A stretch of DNA of 64,000 bases. It comes from Rostratula benghalensis (lineage: Eukaryota > Chordata > Aves > Charadriiformes > Rostratulidae). The position numbers were made by a program, and so were the translations under genes. The notes beneath the pieces are model-generated. The model was not told the DNA's origin and made no database searches. It was given only the letters and a program-made list of their open reading frames with translations. Location of the stretch: assembly GCA_013399305.1 (NCBI GenBank), contig VXAI01000046.1, positions 5,317,289 to 5,381,288 of the forward strand, read 5' to 3'. This document shows, one piece after another, positions 26,801 through 37,800 of this stretch (position 1 is its first letter; the number at the start of each line of letters is the position of its first letter).

Positions 26801-27599
26801 CCAGACGAGGGGCATGGAGCTGCGCTGGGGGGCTCCAGAGAGGGGGGCTGAGGGGGTGTGGTGGCCAGAGCAGCCTGCAGCGGGAGCACCCGGGCTATCC
26901 CAGGGAGTTGGTGGGGGACAGTCCTCTGGAAAACATGTGAGGTTTCAACCAGAGGTTGTCATTTCCTTATTGGAGAGGGAGAAAAAATGCTAATTAAAAA
27001 AAAGCAGGGATGGCTGCACCCTGTCCTCGCTAGATTTGTCACTGATGTTTTCCCACCAGTCAGTGCCAGGTGACACCGAAGCTGGGGCAACCGGGAAGTT
27101 CCTGATGCCACAGGTGGGTGTCCTTCCCAAGGTGAAGGATGCTGAGGGTGCTTGGAGCCATCCTCTCCTCACTCAAGCCCTACCTGGCTGCTTCAGCCCA
27201 GCCTGAGTTCCTCCAGTGAATGGTGACCTGTCCCCAGCACAGCAAGGAGCAGGGCAAGCATGGGGAGAGGGAGCCAGGGCAAGCAAAAATGCTTGCTGGT
27301 CTTTTGGAGGTGGTCCTGCTGGGATGGAGGTGGTACTGGTATATCCATCCAGAGAAGGGAGTAGGACCCCCCATGCCAAGCAGGCAGGGGAGGGCTGGAT
27401 GCTTTCAGCCTGCCCGTTACCCATGAAAAATGATGGAGATCAAACACCAACCTGAAGGGCCAAGCCCTGCAGGCTCTGACCCTCAATCAGCCCTTAACAA
27501 GGCAAAGAGAGGGGGCACCGCTGAGGATGGACAGGAAGGGAAGGGACGCACAGGTCCTCAGTAGAGCTCGAGATAAAGGGCAGGAAAGGGAATACTTGG

Positions 27600-27900
27600 C
27601 AAAATTGAATCATCTGCACAAATCAGCGGGTCTGGATAATATGTAACCCCCAGACTAAACAGAATTAGCTAATGAACTTACCGAGCCCCTGACAATTACC
27701 CATAAAAAGTTACTGAGAAAACGGCACATCCCAGGTTTATTTAATGTCTTTATTAATGATCTGAAAGCAAGAGTAAACAACAAATTAATTATGTTTGCGG
27801 ATGACTGTAAGCTGGAAGGTGTTGCAAATGCTGTCAAAGACAGCAAAGTCACACCCAGGGCCCTGAAGAGGTTAGAAATAAGCCAGCAGGAAACATCCCA
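27600..27900 (+). mobile_element. Decayed LINE (CR1/L2-like) reverse transcriptase fragment
   Basis: One frame reads LFNVFINDLK, then LIMFADDCKLEGVANAV. This is the reverse-transcriptase region with the catalytic F-ADD motif of CR1-group non-LTR retrotransposons. Just upstream the sequence resembles the LHKSAGLDN part of the same enzyme, with stop codons. It is much more diverged than the six CR1 tails in the window, so it is probably an older element. Not functional. Confidence 0.7.
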
Positions 27901-28559
27901 CACCTAATCCATCAGGGAAACACGGCACGGGGGGGGGAAAGACCTGAAATGCATACATCCAAGAGGGAGAAGGGGTGTGCTGCACAAGATCCAAGGGGGA
28001 GGCTGGGAGTGGGTTTGGAAAGTGATGGAGAGATGGGAGACGAGCTACACTGTGAGCAAGGAGAGCCCCAAAACCCACCGGGGCTCCGTGGGGCAAGGAG
28101 CGGGTGGGAGGTGGTGTCTCCGAGAGGTTGTGACCTTGTCCTTGAACACGTGTGGCATTGGCTTTGAAGCGGGGAGAAAAGCTGGGAAGCTCTTTTCCCG
28201 GTGCCATGCTAGCACGGCTGGACCGCCAGGAACCCCAAGGATCATCCTGATTTCTTTCAGTCCTGCTGAGAGAGGTGTGGGGTTCGGAGAGCCCCTTTGG
28301 GAGGTGGCGGGAGGCGGCTGGGGGTGGCTAACGTGGCGTTGGCACCCAGCCACTCTTCTGGGTCTGCGCGGACACCGGGGGATGGTTTTGCTACCCCAGA
28401 AATGCTTCGTGCTGGGAGAACCACGGATGCCCTGCTTTGCCTGGAGCAGGCGGTGGCTCTGGAAGCCACCCATGGCACCCCGTGGAGGGCTCTGTCCCCC
28501 CTCATCGGCGGTGGCTGCTCCTCCCTTGCCTCGCCCCAGCGGGAACAAGGGTGCTTTCA
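27901..28559. other. Upstream flank of CSPG4
   Basis: Purine-rich sequence grading into moderately CpG-rich DNA (28290-28550). No exon recognised. It may hold further promoter sequence. Confidence 0.5.
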
Positions 28560-28787
28560 GCGATGGGTGGATGGTGGGCGGGTGGGGACCTCTAGCCCTT
28601 TAAGAGGGAAAATCAACCGTGTAATCTGAGAGAATTCCTCCTTTTCTGACTGGCGGGAGAAGTTACGGGTCCCTCCCTCCCTCCCTCGCTCCACTTTATT
28701 AAATATAGTAGTAGCAGCAGCCCTCGCCTGGAAGCAGGCGCTGGCGGAGGCTGTGCCCTGCCTGCAGCCCAAGCCCTGTGGGACACC
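28560..28787 (+). promoter_or_regulatory. CSPG4: Candidate CSPG4 proximal promoter and 5' UTR
   Basis: The 230 bases before the start codon contain a GC box (GGGCGGG, 28576-28582), a pyrimidine run of repeated CCCT at 28670-28690, and an AT-rich TATTAAATATA-like sequence at 28697-28707, about 80 bases before the ATG. The transcription start cannot be placed from sequence alone. If the AT-rich motif works as a TATA box, the 5' UTR would be about 50 nt. Further upstream (28290-28550) CpG density is moderately raised. A more distant promoter with an extra 5' exon is possible. Confidence 0.4.
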
Positions 28788-28875
28788 ATGGGTGACCGAG
28801 GTGGCATTGCCACGCTGCTGCTGCTTCTGCTGGCCTGTCAGCCACAGCCCCTCCACGCGGGACCCTTGGCCGGAG
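28788..28875 (+). CDS. CSPG4: CSPG4 exon 1, signal peptide
   Basis: Encodes residues 1-29 and the first base of codon 30. The start is chosen because ACCATGG is a strong initiation context and is followed directly by a hydrophobic run (residues 7-17, mostly Leu), as expected for a secretion signal. The exon ends GGAG before GTAAGC. The split codon joins exon 2 to give Ala-Ser-Phe-Phe-Gly, the mature N-terminus typical of CSPG4, so cleavage is probably just before residue 30. Coding sequence is short, as in mammals, where exon 1 also carries little beyond the signal peptide. Confidence 0.9.
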
Positions 28876-31800
28876 GTAAGCCCAGTCCCACCAGGGATGG
28901 AGTGGTGAGAAACTGGGAGGGGGGGGGGGGGGGGGGGGTGGGGGTTGGGGGGGGGGGGGGGGGGGGGGGGGAAGTTTCAGCTTCAGGAGTGCAGGGTGGG
29001 CTAGGAGGGATGGGGACCCAGTGTGGAGCGGTGTGGGCACCCATGGATTTGAGCTGTCTCTCCCTGAGGTGTGGGGAGCCTGTCACCAAGCTGGCAGGAG
29101 CAAAGGAGAGGGGAATTTTGCCTGGTTTTGGGCAGGGTCTTTGGGCCAGGTTGCTCTGAGGGGAACACAGAGGGAGGGAGCTGTGTGGTTCACCCCACAC
29201 AGTTCTCTTCTCAGGCTGCAGCATTCCCTAGCTGTGTCTGATGCTGGGCGGGATGGGGCTTCCTCCCCATGTGCATGCAAGAGCTGCAGGGCTTTGCCAA
29301 AGCCCTGTGCTGTAGAATGTCCCTTGGTCCCCCCCGGGAGAGCCAGCCCTCCCTGCCCATGTTTGGCCTTGCCACAGTAGCTGTCTGTGAGGGCAGCCCC
29401 TCTCGCCCGGGGAGCCGGGGCTTGGGTGGTGGCAGTGGGGAGCAAGGAGCTGGGCAGCGTTTGTGTGTCCCCCCTTGGCTCTGCTCTTTCCATCTGTCCT
29501 GTGCACCCAGGGCTCACCTTTCCTGCTGGTGTGGCCCCGGAGGCTTGCAAGATCACCCCTCGGGTGATGGAGTACCAGAGACCATGTGGGACTGAGGGTC
29601 TCCCCCAGGAGAAGCAGCCGCAGTGCTGCAGGACTAGTCCCAGGCAGCAGGGAGGGCAGGGGACACTGGCTGGTGTGCAGGGACAGAGCTGGGCAGAAAG
29701 GTTACTGCCAGGCATGGGCTGGGTGGGGAGCAGAACTGGTGATTTATATCCAAGAAGTGGATGGGTTTGACCACAAAGCTCTTGGTGTGACAGTGTGCCC
29801 AGCCTCAGCATCCCAATGGTCATCCTGCAGCCCTAATCCCACCCTGTGCCTCCTCTCTGTGCCTTCTGCCTCCTGCTCCCTCTCCCGGGCTCCAGGATGC
29901 TTGTACCTTCAATGGTCCAAGCCTCGGCAGGCTCTGGAGAGTCTGGACATGGGTATCACCCTGCTCAGGGCATGTCTGTGCCTTAATCCCACTGCTGCAC
30001 CCTCCCCCCTCAAAATAATAAAATATCTCACTGAGCAGTTTCTTTTCCCCAACTCACCCCCTGGGTGCTGGGGCTCCAACCAGTGCTGGGGGAAGGAGCT
30101 TGCTTTGTCCAAGGGGGTTGCAAAGGAATTACTGACCACCTCTGGCCTTTTGGTCCTCAACCATCTTCTTCTGCATCTGAGACTGTGTTGGTGCGAGAAG
30201 CAGGAGGGGGAGGAGGATCCCAGGGCCCAGCCCTAGTGGTCTTTGGCACCTTCAAGATCACTTGGTGTCCCCATTCCCTCCCCAGTGAGCAGGTGGCCTC
30301 CAGGGATGTAGCTCCTCTCCTTCCCTCCCGCCTTGTTCCTTCTTTTTTTTTTTTTTTTTTTTTTTCCATTCACCAAAATATGACGATGTCTGGCAAGCCC
30401 AGTGGAAAAAAAAATCCTTTTTGTTAATGAACAAAGTGGTCTTCTTCCTTCCAGCTCTGACCTTTCCAGCCCAGACAGGGATTTCACCATGTGAGCCGTT
30501 GCCCGCTTGCGTGTCCAGGGTGGCTCCTGGGGCTGTCCTGGCACTCCCAATCTCTTTCATGGTGAATGGACTGGTGCAACCCCTAAAACCAGCATGTGGC
30601 TTTCACTGGGACCTAATAGCCCACCCCCAGAATCCTCCTAGGTAACACCATCCACAGCCAGGGCACAGCTCCAGGGACCAATGGGCATCTGCCTGGCACA
30701 GCCCCACAGGGCTGGGAAGGGAAAGGAAAGGGGTTTTACACCCATTTCCTGATGCTGGGGAATATTTCTGCACCCATTCAAAGCAGACATGCTAACAGTG
30801 ACCCCAGGTCCGGACACTGGCCTGCTGGGAACCCCATCTCTTCAGCAGCATCTCTGCTGAGGCCACCAGCGCTGGTGCCAGGCGTTCCCACAGGCTGCCT
30901 GCCTTGGGACATCCCTCCATACCCATCACTAGAGCCACAACAGCTACCAGTGGCATCCTGGGCACAGGGCTGGGGGACAGGCTCATTTTTAGGGGCAAAG
31001 CCTGTGTTTTGCATTTCCTCCAAGCCTGGGTTCAGGGACTTGGGCATTCTGCCCGGCCCCGAAAGGGAAAGAGGCACTGTGCGCCTCAACAAATACAAGA
31101 TTATATCAAAAAGAAAAAAGGAAAAAAACCCCAACACTCATAAAGGTTGTCCTCTTGACATCTGAGTGTGAAACTTCAGTAAACTGTTTTTAGCCAGCTC
31201 GGCTCTCCTCCGGTTCCCAGTGAGGTCACCCCCAGGCTGAGCTCCCCCTTCCCCAAAACCCCTCTCCCTGGGGGGATGTAATGAGGAAGGATGCTGGCGG
31301 GAAAGAAGGAATCGGATGCGTAGAGTCCCTGTGGGCAGCGTTCACCCCCAGCTTCTAGTAATGGGGGGGCTGGGGGGACAAATATATGACCCTCAAATCT
31401 GGGGGTACCCCCAGAAACAGTGATGGGGCTCCCAGGGGGCTGAGAGTGACCCCAGCTTGTCCATGGCTGCCCCATGTAGGGTACCTGCACCCATAGGTGT
31501 CTGCCCTCGGGTGCCCTCCTGGGACCCCTCCTGCTTTTTCCAGGGTTATCAGCTCTAGGGAGCAACCTCGGCTCTTCCTCTCCTCCACTTCTGGAAATCC
31601 GACCGCTTTATTCAAACTTACTTCTTTTTTTTTTTTTTTTTTTTTGTGAATCCGCCACATGTTTTGAGGTCATAGCTCCAAGCAGCTGGAAAAGTTTCCA
31701 GCTGATGGGAAAGAACAGGAAAAAGGCTGAAAAGGGGGGAGAATGCAAACTGGTATCGTGGGAATCGGGGAGGAATATTCTCGTCTCACTCTTATATTTA

Positions 31801-34800
31801 GCAACACAGGGCTGCGGGCAAATATATAATGAGCACATTCCTGCAAGATCTTAGGACAGGGTTAAGCTCACCCGGAGGAACTAACGTCAGGTTGAAGGCT
31901 GGACAGTAACAGGACTTGGGAGGCGGCGGGGCTAGTGCTGTCTGTGTGCCTAAATAAAGCTCAAAGCACAGACTGTTCGCAACAGGCGTTGGCTCAGCCC
32001 AGCCTCAGCTCCCAAGGGCCATTCCCTCAGCCCTTTCCAGGTGCCTGGAGGAGCCGGGCTCCGACTCGTCTCCTTTTTGGGAAGCCAGCTTCCCCGAGTG
32101 TTAGCATCACCCCCAGCCTTTGGCCAGGAAAGTCCTAGAAACTCCCTGTAAGCTTCCCAGGTCTTGCCTGGGCATCTCAGGCCGTGTCCACGTTGTGCCC
32201 AAGTCACCCCAGCAGGTACCCAGCAGGTAAACAGCCCAGTTTGCAACCAGCCCCTTCACTACCCTGTATCTCCAAACCTCCTGGAGACATGGAGCGAGGA
32301 GGGTACCCATCAGAGACCCCTTATTCCCAAACCAGCCCTTCCCCTACCCGTCTCCATCGCGCCCAGTGTTGGTTGCACGTTACCATGCTGCACGTGGATG
32401 AGATGCCCTGTAGAGGGGTTTTTTTATAGGGTAAAAGTAACAGAAAAATGGAGATTGAGAGAAATGTGTTATGATCTTTCTCCCTGAGCTGCTGTGGAGG
32501 GAGTAGATGTGCCTGAGTGATGTTTATTTCACTCGTGGAGTTTGCAAACAGGCTCATGGCTTTTTATTAACGGGGCCCAAGCGGAGAACCCGCTGTTCCC
32601 TGTTGCAAAGGCGCGGGCTGCTTTGCAAAGCAGAGCCCCGTGTCAGAGCAGCCCTGGATTCTGCAAAGCCGGGCTTAAAACCACAGGAGCTGGGCTGCTG
32701 CAGCTCATCCCGGCCCTGGGATGGGGAGGATGCAGCTTTCCCGCCCCAGTTTGTCACTCGTTAGCTGTCACTCGCCCTCAGGACAGACCAAATAGGGCCT
32801 CCGTGTGTCCTCCCGCCAACCGGCAGCGAGGCGGGGTGGAAGATGTTTATGCCCCCGTGCCCTGGATCCAAGAGGGTGATAAATTCCCATTTTCCACCCT
32901 TCCCACCTGGGTGTGCCGCCTGTGCCCGTTGAGCACCGCTCCGCGCAACACATGGCACCCCGAGCCCAGCGGCTGCTCCTGGCTGCCTGACAGCCGGAGA
33001 AGACAGGCAGACAGACAGTAGCAGACAGAAAGCATCCCGGGGATGCCGCTGGAAATTGATGGGAGGGGAGAAAATCGTGGCCCGGTCTCGAGGTGGCCAG
33101 TCCCAGCATGTGCCTCCAACGCCAAAGAGAGAGAAAAGTAACATTCATCCGTCCGCCGTGACTCACTGGCTGTTCAGGGAGACTTTGTGGGCTGTGAGTC
33201 AGCTTTGGGATGGCCCCCGTGGATCCCTGCTGCTTCTTTTGCCCAAATATTGGCTTTCTGGAGGTTGTTTTTCCTCCCTGCTGCAGGCGGGCGGGGTGGG
33301 GGGAGGATAGGGAGAAGGAGGTGGGGGGTTGGGATCAGAGCCCCTGGTTGCTTGGATGCTCCCCATCTGTTTTCATGCTGTAAGCCCCCCCAGTACCCCA
33401 CACACCTCCCCAGTGCTCCCCAGCACACAAGCAGAAAGCAAAGAAGGAGGGGGGGGGTGTCAGGAGGAATTTCCCCTTTCCTTTCCCAGCCTTTGCCTGG
33501 GCTTCAGCCGGGCTGCAAGGTTTTCTGCATCCCACAGAAATTCCTGGGACCACCGGGGTCATTTCCTCTGGGAGCCGGGGAGGAGAGAGGGAAGTTTTGG
33601 CCCGAGGTAGATGTGGCTGAGAAAAGTCTCCTGTCCTGCCCCGCAGCCCTGGGAGGGGATGTGCGTGCCTGCTTCCACACCCCCACAGCCCCACGCGGCC
33701 AGCTATATGTTCCCCCCGCGCTAGAAATAGAGCAGGCATTTATTTTCTCTATAAACATCACTCCAGGGCTTGTTTCTCATAAATGGAAAAGCTGGGGGGG
33801 GAAGGGAGAGGGGCAATCCCAGTGGTGGGGAGGGGGAGAAGAGAGAAGAGAAGAGAAGAGAAGAGAAGAGAAGAGAAGAGAAGAGAAGAGAAGAGAAGAG
33901 AAGAGAAGAGAAGANNNNNNNNNNNNNNNNNNNNNNNNNNNNNNNNNNNNNNNNNNNNNNNNNNNNNNNNNNNNNNNNNAGAAGAGAAGAGAAGAGAAGA
34001 GAAGAGAAGAGAAGAGAAGAGAAGAGAAGAGAAGAGAAGAGAAGAGAAGAGAAGAGAAGAGAAGAGAAGAGGTTTAGAAAGCAGAAAAAGACACTCATTT
34101 TCTTTGCAGTTAGAACTGAAAGACAGACAATTTAGTATGTCACCCCCAGATGAGCAAAAAAAATATCCTCTCTTTCCCCTTCCATGCGGAAAACACCTCT
34201 CCCTGTCCATGAAGACACTTTTCTCTGCCCCTCACAGCACCCAGCATCATCAAAAACCCATCCTGGCCATGACCCTTGTATCCCCACAGGGCACAGGGTG
34301 CTGTGGGTGCTGCCCTACCAGCAGGGCTATGGCCAGATCACCCCGAGCCACCCATTTCAAAAGCTCCTTCCTGCCCCTGGATGCTGAAATTAAAGCCAGG
34401 AGGTAGCTCCCGCAGACCTTCAGCATCTCCCTCTGTGTGCCGGGCTGCGTGCTCCTCTCGTGCCTGTCCTTCTTCCCCTGGACCTGACTTTGGCTGATGT
34501 TCCCCCCACTCCCGCCCCATCTTGGCACTTCCAAGAGCCGTTTGAGACCAGTGAGGCTGGGAAATATCTGAGCTGGGGCGGGCGGCTGGAGACGGGACCC
34601 ACTCCAACGGCAGCCGTGCTGTTTGTTGAGGATCTCTCCGGTAACGTCCAGCCGTTCCAGGGATGCCTGTGAGCATCCCTTGGCCAAGCTCTGCTTTTTC
34701 TGGGAAGGCTCGGAGCTGGGGACAGGCTGGGGAACAGGGACCAGCTCTGTCGGGTAGGCAGGGATGGGATTTAGGGATGCGCAGGTGGGATGTGCACCCC

Positions 34801-37800
34801 GGGTGCCCCTGCTCCCCCATAACCCAGCCTCCAGCCCAGGCTTCCCCTAAGGTCCTCTGCTTCCTCCAGTGCTGGTTTGGCTGGGATTGTCCCTTCATAG
34901 GTCACCGTGTGTCCTCCTGCAAGCCTTTCCTTGGCCCGGTGGGAAGCAGCCGGCGCGGAGCCTGGGGCAGGGAAAACTGTGGGAGCGGAGGCCGGGATGT
35001 GCAGGGTGGAGCTGGGAAAACATGCCAGGCAGGGAGAGAAGGGGAGATGGCTTGGGAGAAAGAAAAAAGAAAAAACGAAAGAAAGAAAGAGAAGGGGGGT
35101 GGGGGGAAATAGAACAAAACCCGACTTGGGATGGTTTGGAAACCACGTCCTCTGGGGCTGATACAGTATTTCCAGGCCAACTTCTCCTGGCAGCAGGAGC
35201 CTGAGTGAGCCTGAGTCACGCTGCAGGGGACAGCACAAAAGCTCCATTGAGCCTCCCGCTTCCCCAAATCCTCCCACTTGCTCCCCCCTGCCCCTGCCCT
35301 GCTTCATTTCCCAGGGCAAAAAACTCCAACCACCGCCTGCCAGCAGGGGCTTGTTCCTTAAAGCCCCTCCGGAGTCGATGAGCCACACGTTATTAAAAGC
35401 TTTCCATCCCTGCTCCTGCTCACAGCCAGTCTTCAGGGTGGGGGGCTGGTCCCAGGGATGTCCCCCATCCCCTTTCCCCAGCAGTTCCTGAGAGTACTGT
35501 GGCTTTTGCAGGGGACACAGCCGATGTGTGGCCGGGGGCCGTGGCAGTGCCCACTCTCAGCTCCCTGCCCTCCCTTCCACGGTTCTGCATCTGGCTGAGC
35601 CCGAGAGTGCAGGAAATACCATCAGCTTTAGGGCTGCTTGAATCATCGTAAAACCATGCTGGATAAGCGAGGGCTGCAGCTCCAGAGCTCCAAGCCAAGC
35701 CTCCTGGACCCCGTTTTATGGCCTCCAGCTACAGCAGCTCCTTCATGCTTGCTCTGTGGGGATGGGGGGGACAGGCAGGAGCAGGCGGACGTGTTGGGCA
35801 GGGGGTTGAGGGCTGGCAGGACACAGGATGATACAGCAAGCCCTGCTCCCAGCAGCCCAGCATTAGCAAGGAGCATGTTTTCCCCTGACCCCAAAGTCCG
35901 TGGGCTGCAAAAAGGCGTGTTTTTGGGGTTGTTTTTTTTTTTGTTGTTTTTTTTTTCCCTGAAAGCTGTCAGGCAGGAGCCAGGGGAGAGTATCTGGCAG
36001 GGGAACGGGGAGAGGAACTGGATTTATAAACACAGGCAGAGGTTTTCAAAGCAGTGCAGTGCAGCCAGAGGTAGGGATGGACAATCTGCTTGGGACAGCA
36101 GGGGCCAGCAGGACGGGACAGGGACAAAGCACCCTGGCCCGGGGCTCTCTTCTTGCACCCAAAACAAGGGTGATGGCCACTTCTGACAAGCACTTGGTGC
36201 CCACCGAGGAGGGCGATGGGCTGTGCGGTTTCCCAGGCCCTGCTTTCCAGCAATCTCCGCTGGCCAGCAGTCCTGGAAACCATCGGCCCCGGCCCCAGGG
36301 AGCCCCGCTGTGAGGGAGGGCCAGGTGGGGAGTGGGAGGTGAGAACCCCAGCTCTCGGGGTTTGAAAAGCATGTACAGCCCTGGCTCGGGGTATGGGAGC
36401 TGCAAGCGCCGTCTGGAGTCACGGGGGATAAAACCTGGAAGCGGGGATAAAGAGAAAAAGCCCTCCTCTGAGCTGGGAGCTATCAGAGCAGGGATAGATC
36501 CCTGCCGATGCCAACCCCACCCTGTAAATCCTGGGGTTGGACCCCAGGAGCACAGACAGGCTTTTCCCAGGGTAGGGGCCACCTGCTGGGCTGGTTCTGC
36601 CCTGTCCCAAATGCCTGAGCCCATCCTGGAGGGTTCTGCCAGCACAAGGGAGACCATGGGACATTGCCAAGGTCCTCACCAGGCTCAGATGCCATCGCTG
36701 CCCCCCGAGATGGGTTCACGTGTGACCCATTTCCATTGCACTGCTGGGATTTCCTCACTGCAGAGACCCAGGTGGGTGCTCAGCCCTGCTCCCAGGCACC
36801 CGCTCGGGTCGCTCAGCACCCCTGAAGGCAGCAGCCCCCAGCTTCCCGCCCCCGGCACCCCCGCCTCCCAGCAAAGCCCCAGCCAAACCCGAGGGCTGCT
36901 CTGCAGCGGCTGTGTTTGCCTTAGCCCTGCCTCGCAAGCTGCTCATTTCCTTCCCTGGCCATAAATAAAACCACGCCGTAAAACGAAGGGAATGTGTAAC
37001 ATAATGAAGCCTTTCTCAGAAAGCCCTTCGCATCCCTTCCTCCTCCCGCCCCGTCCCGTCCATTCCACCCCGCATGGGGATGGGAGAACCGTCCCACACC
37101 TCCAGCCGGTATGCAGCCAGGGTGCAGGGGGCTGTGGGTCCTGCTGGGAATCACAGAGCCCAGCTTGGGATTAGGGAGAATGAGACCCTGGGCCACCCAC
37201 AGCGGAGGCAGGAGGGCTGCTCCGGCATATCCTGCCTGTGTTTGGGGACAGGACCTCAGGGACATGCCGTGGGGGGGGGAGGGTACCAGGAGGAGAGGTT
37301 CAAGCCTCTGAGAAGCATCCTTGGGGCTGGGTGGCTGTGCCTGAGCCCCTCCAGTGTTTGCATCCCCCCCAAGTCCCCCTGTTGTTTGCACAGTGGGTGG
37401 GTGTAGTGCAAGCACAGCTGGCGACGGGCAAGCTCACTACCTTATAAAGTCATTAAAATATATATTAAAAAAAACCCACCCAAACCCAAAAACCAACCCC
37501 AAACTACTCAGAGGGCCTTGAAACAAGCTCCTGATGCTGCAGAAAAGGAATACACCCGGCTGGCTGTGGGGCACCCTGGCAGCACCCCGTGCCAGTGATG
37601 GGGGCTCAGCAGCAGCGGGCACCCCCAACCCCTCCCTGGCGCAGGGGCTGCTTGTTGGCATCATCCAGCAGGCAGGAAGGAAGGTAGCCAGAGGGCTGGG
37701 CCACACTGGCCACCACACAAGCCCAGGGCTGTTCGAGCAACAAGGAGCCTTCACTCCCCGGCTGTTTTTCCACCGTCAGAAAACCGGTGTGGCCGGGGCG

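Larger units (their letters stand above)
17926..27599. other. Intergenic sequence, no gene seen
   Basis: Unique sequence with a T run at about 18186-18200, (CAA)n at 18389-18402, a C run at 20593-20604, the CpG-rich patch with a gap (about 23300-23660) and a 15-bp tandem repeat (23761-23810). The longest open frames (25277-26116 and 25711-26889, minus strand) are Pro/Ser-rich, overlap each other and show no domain. Confidence 0.55.

Noticed and set aside
25277..26889. Long overlapping minus-strand open frames (279 and 392 codons)
   Set aside because: They are in different frames, Pro/Ser/Gly-rich, with no domain and no splice or expression signals. GC-rich DNA yields such frames by chance.
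33187..34210. Open frames encoding repeated Arg-Glu-Glu-Lys-Arg or Leu-Phe-Ser
   Set aside because: Translation of the GAGAA microsatellite and of the N run, not a protein.
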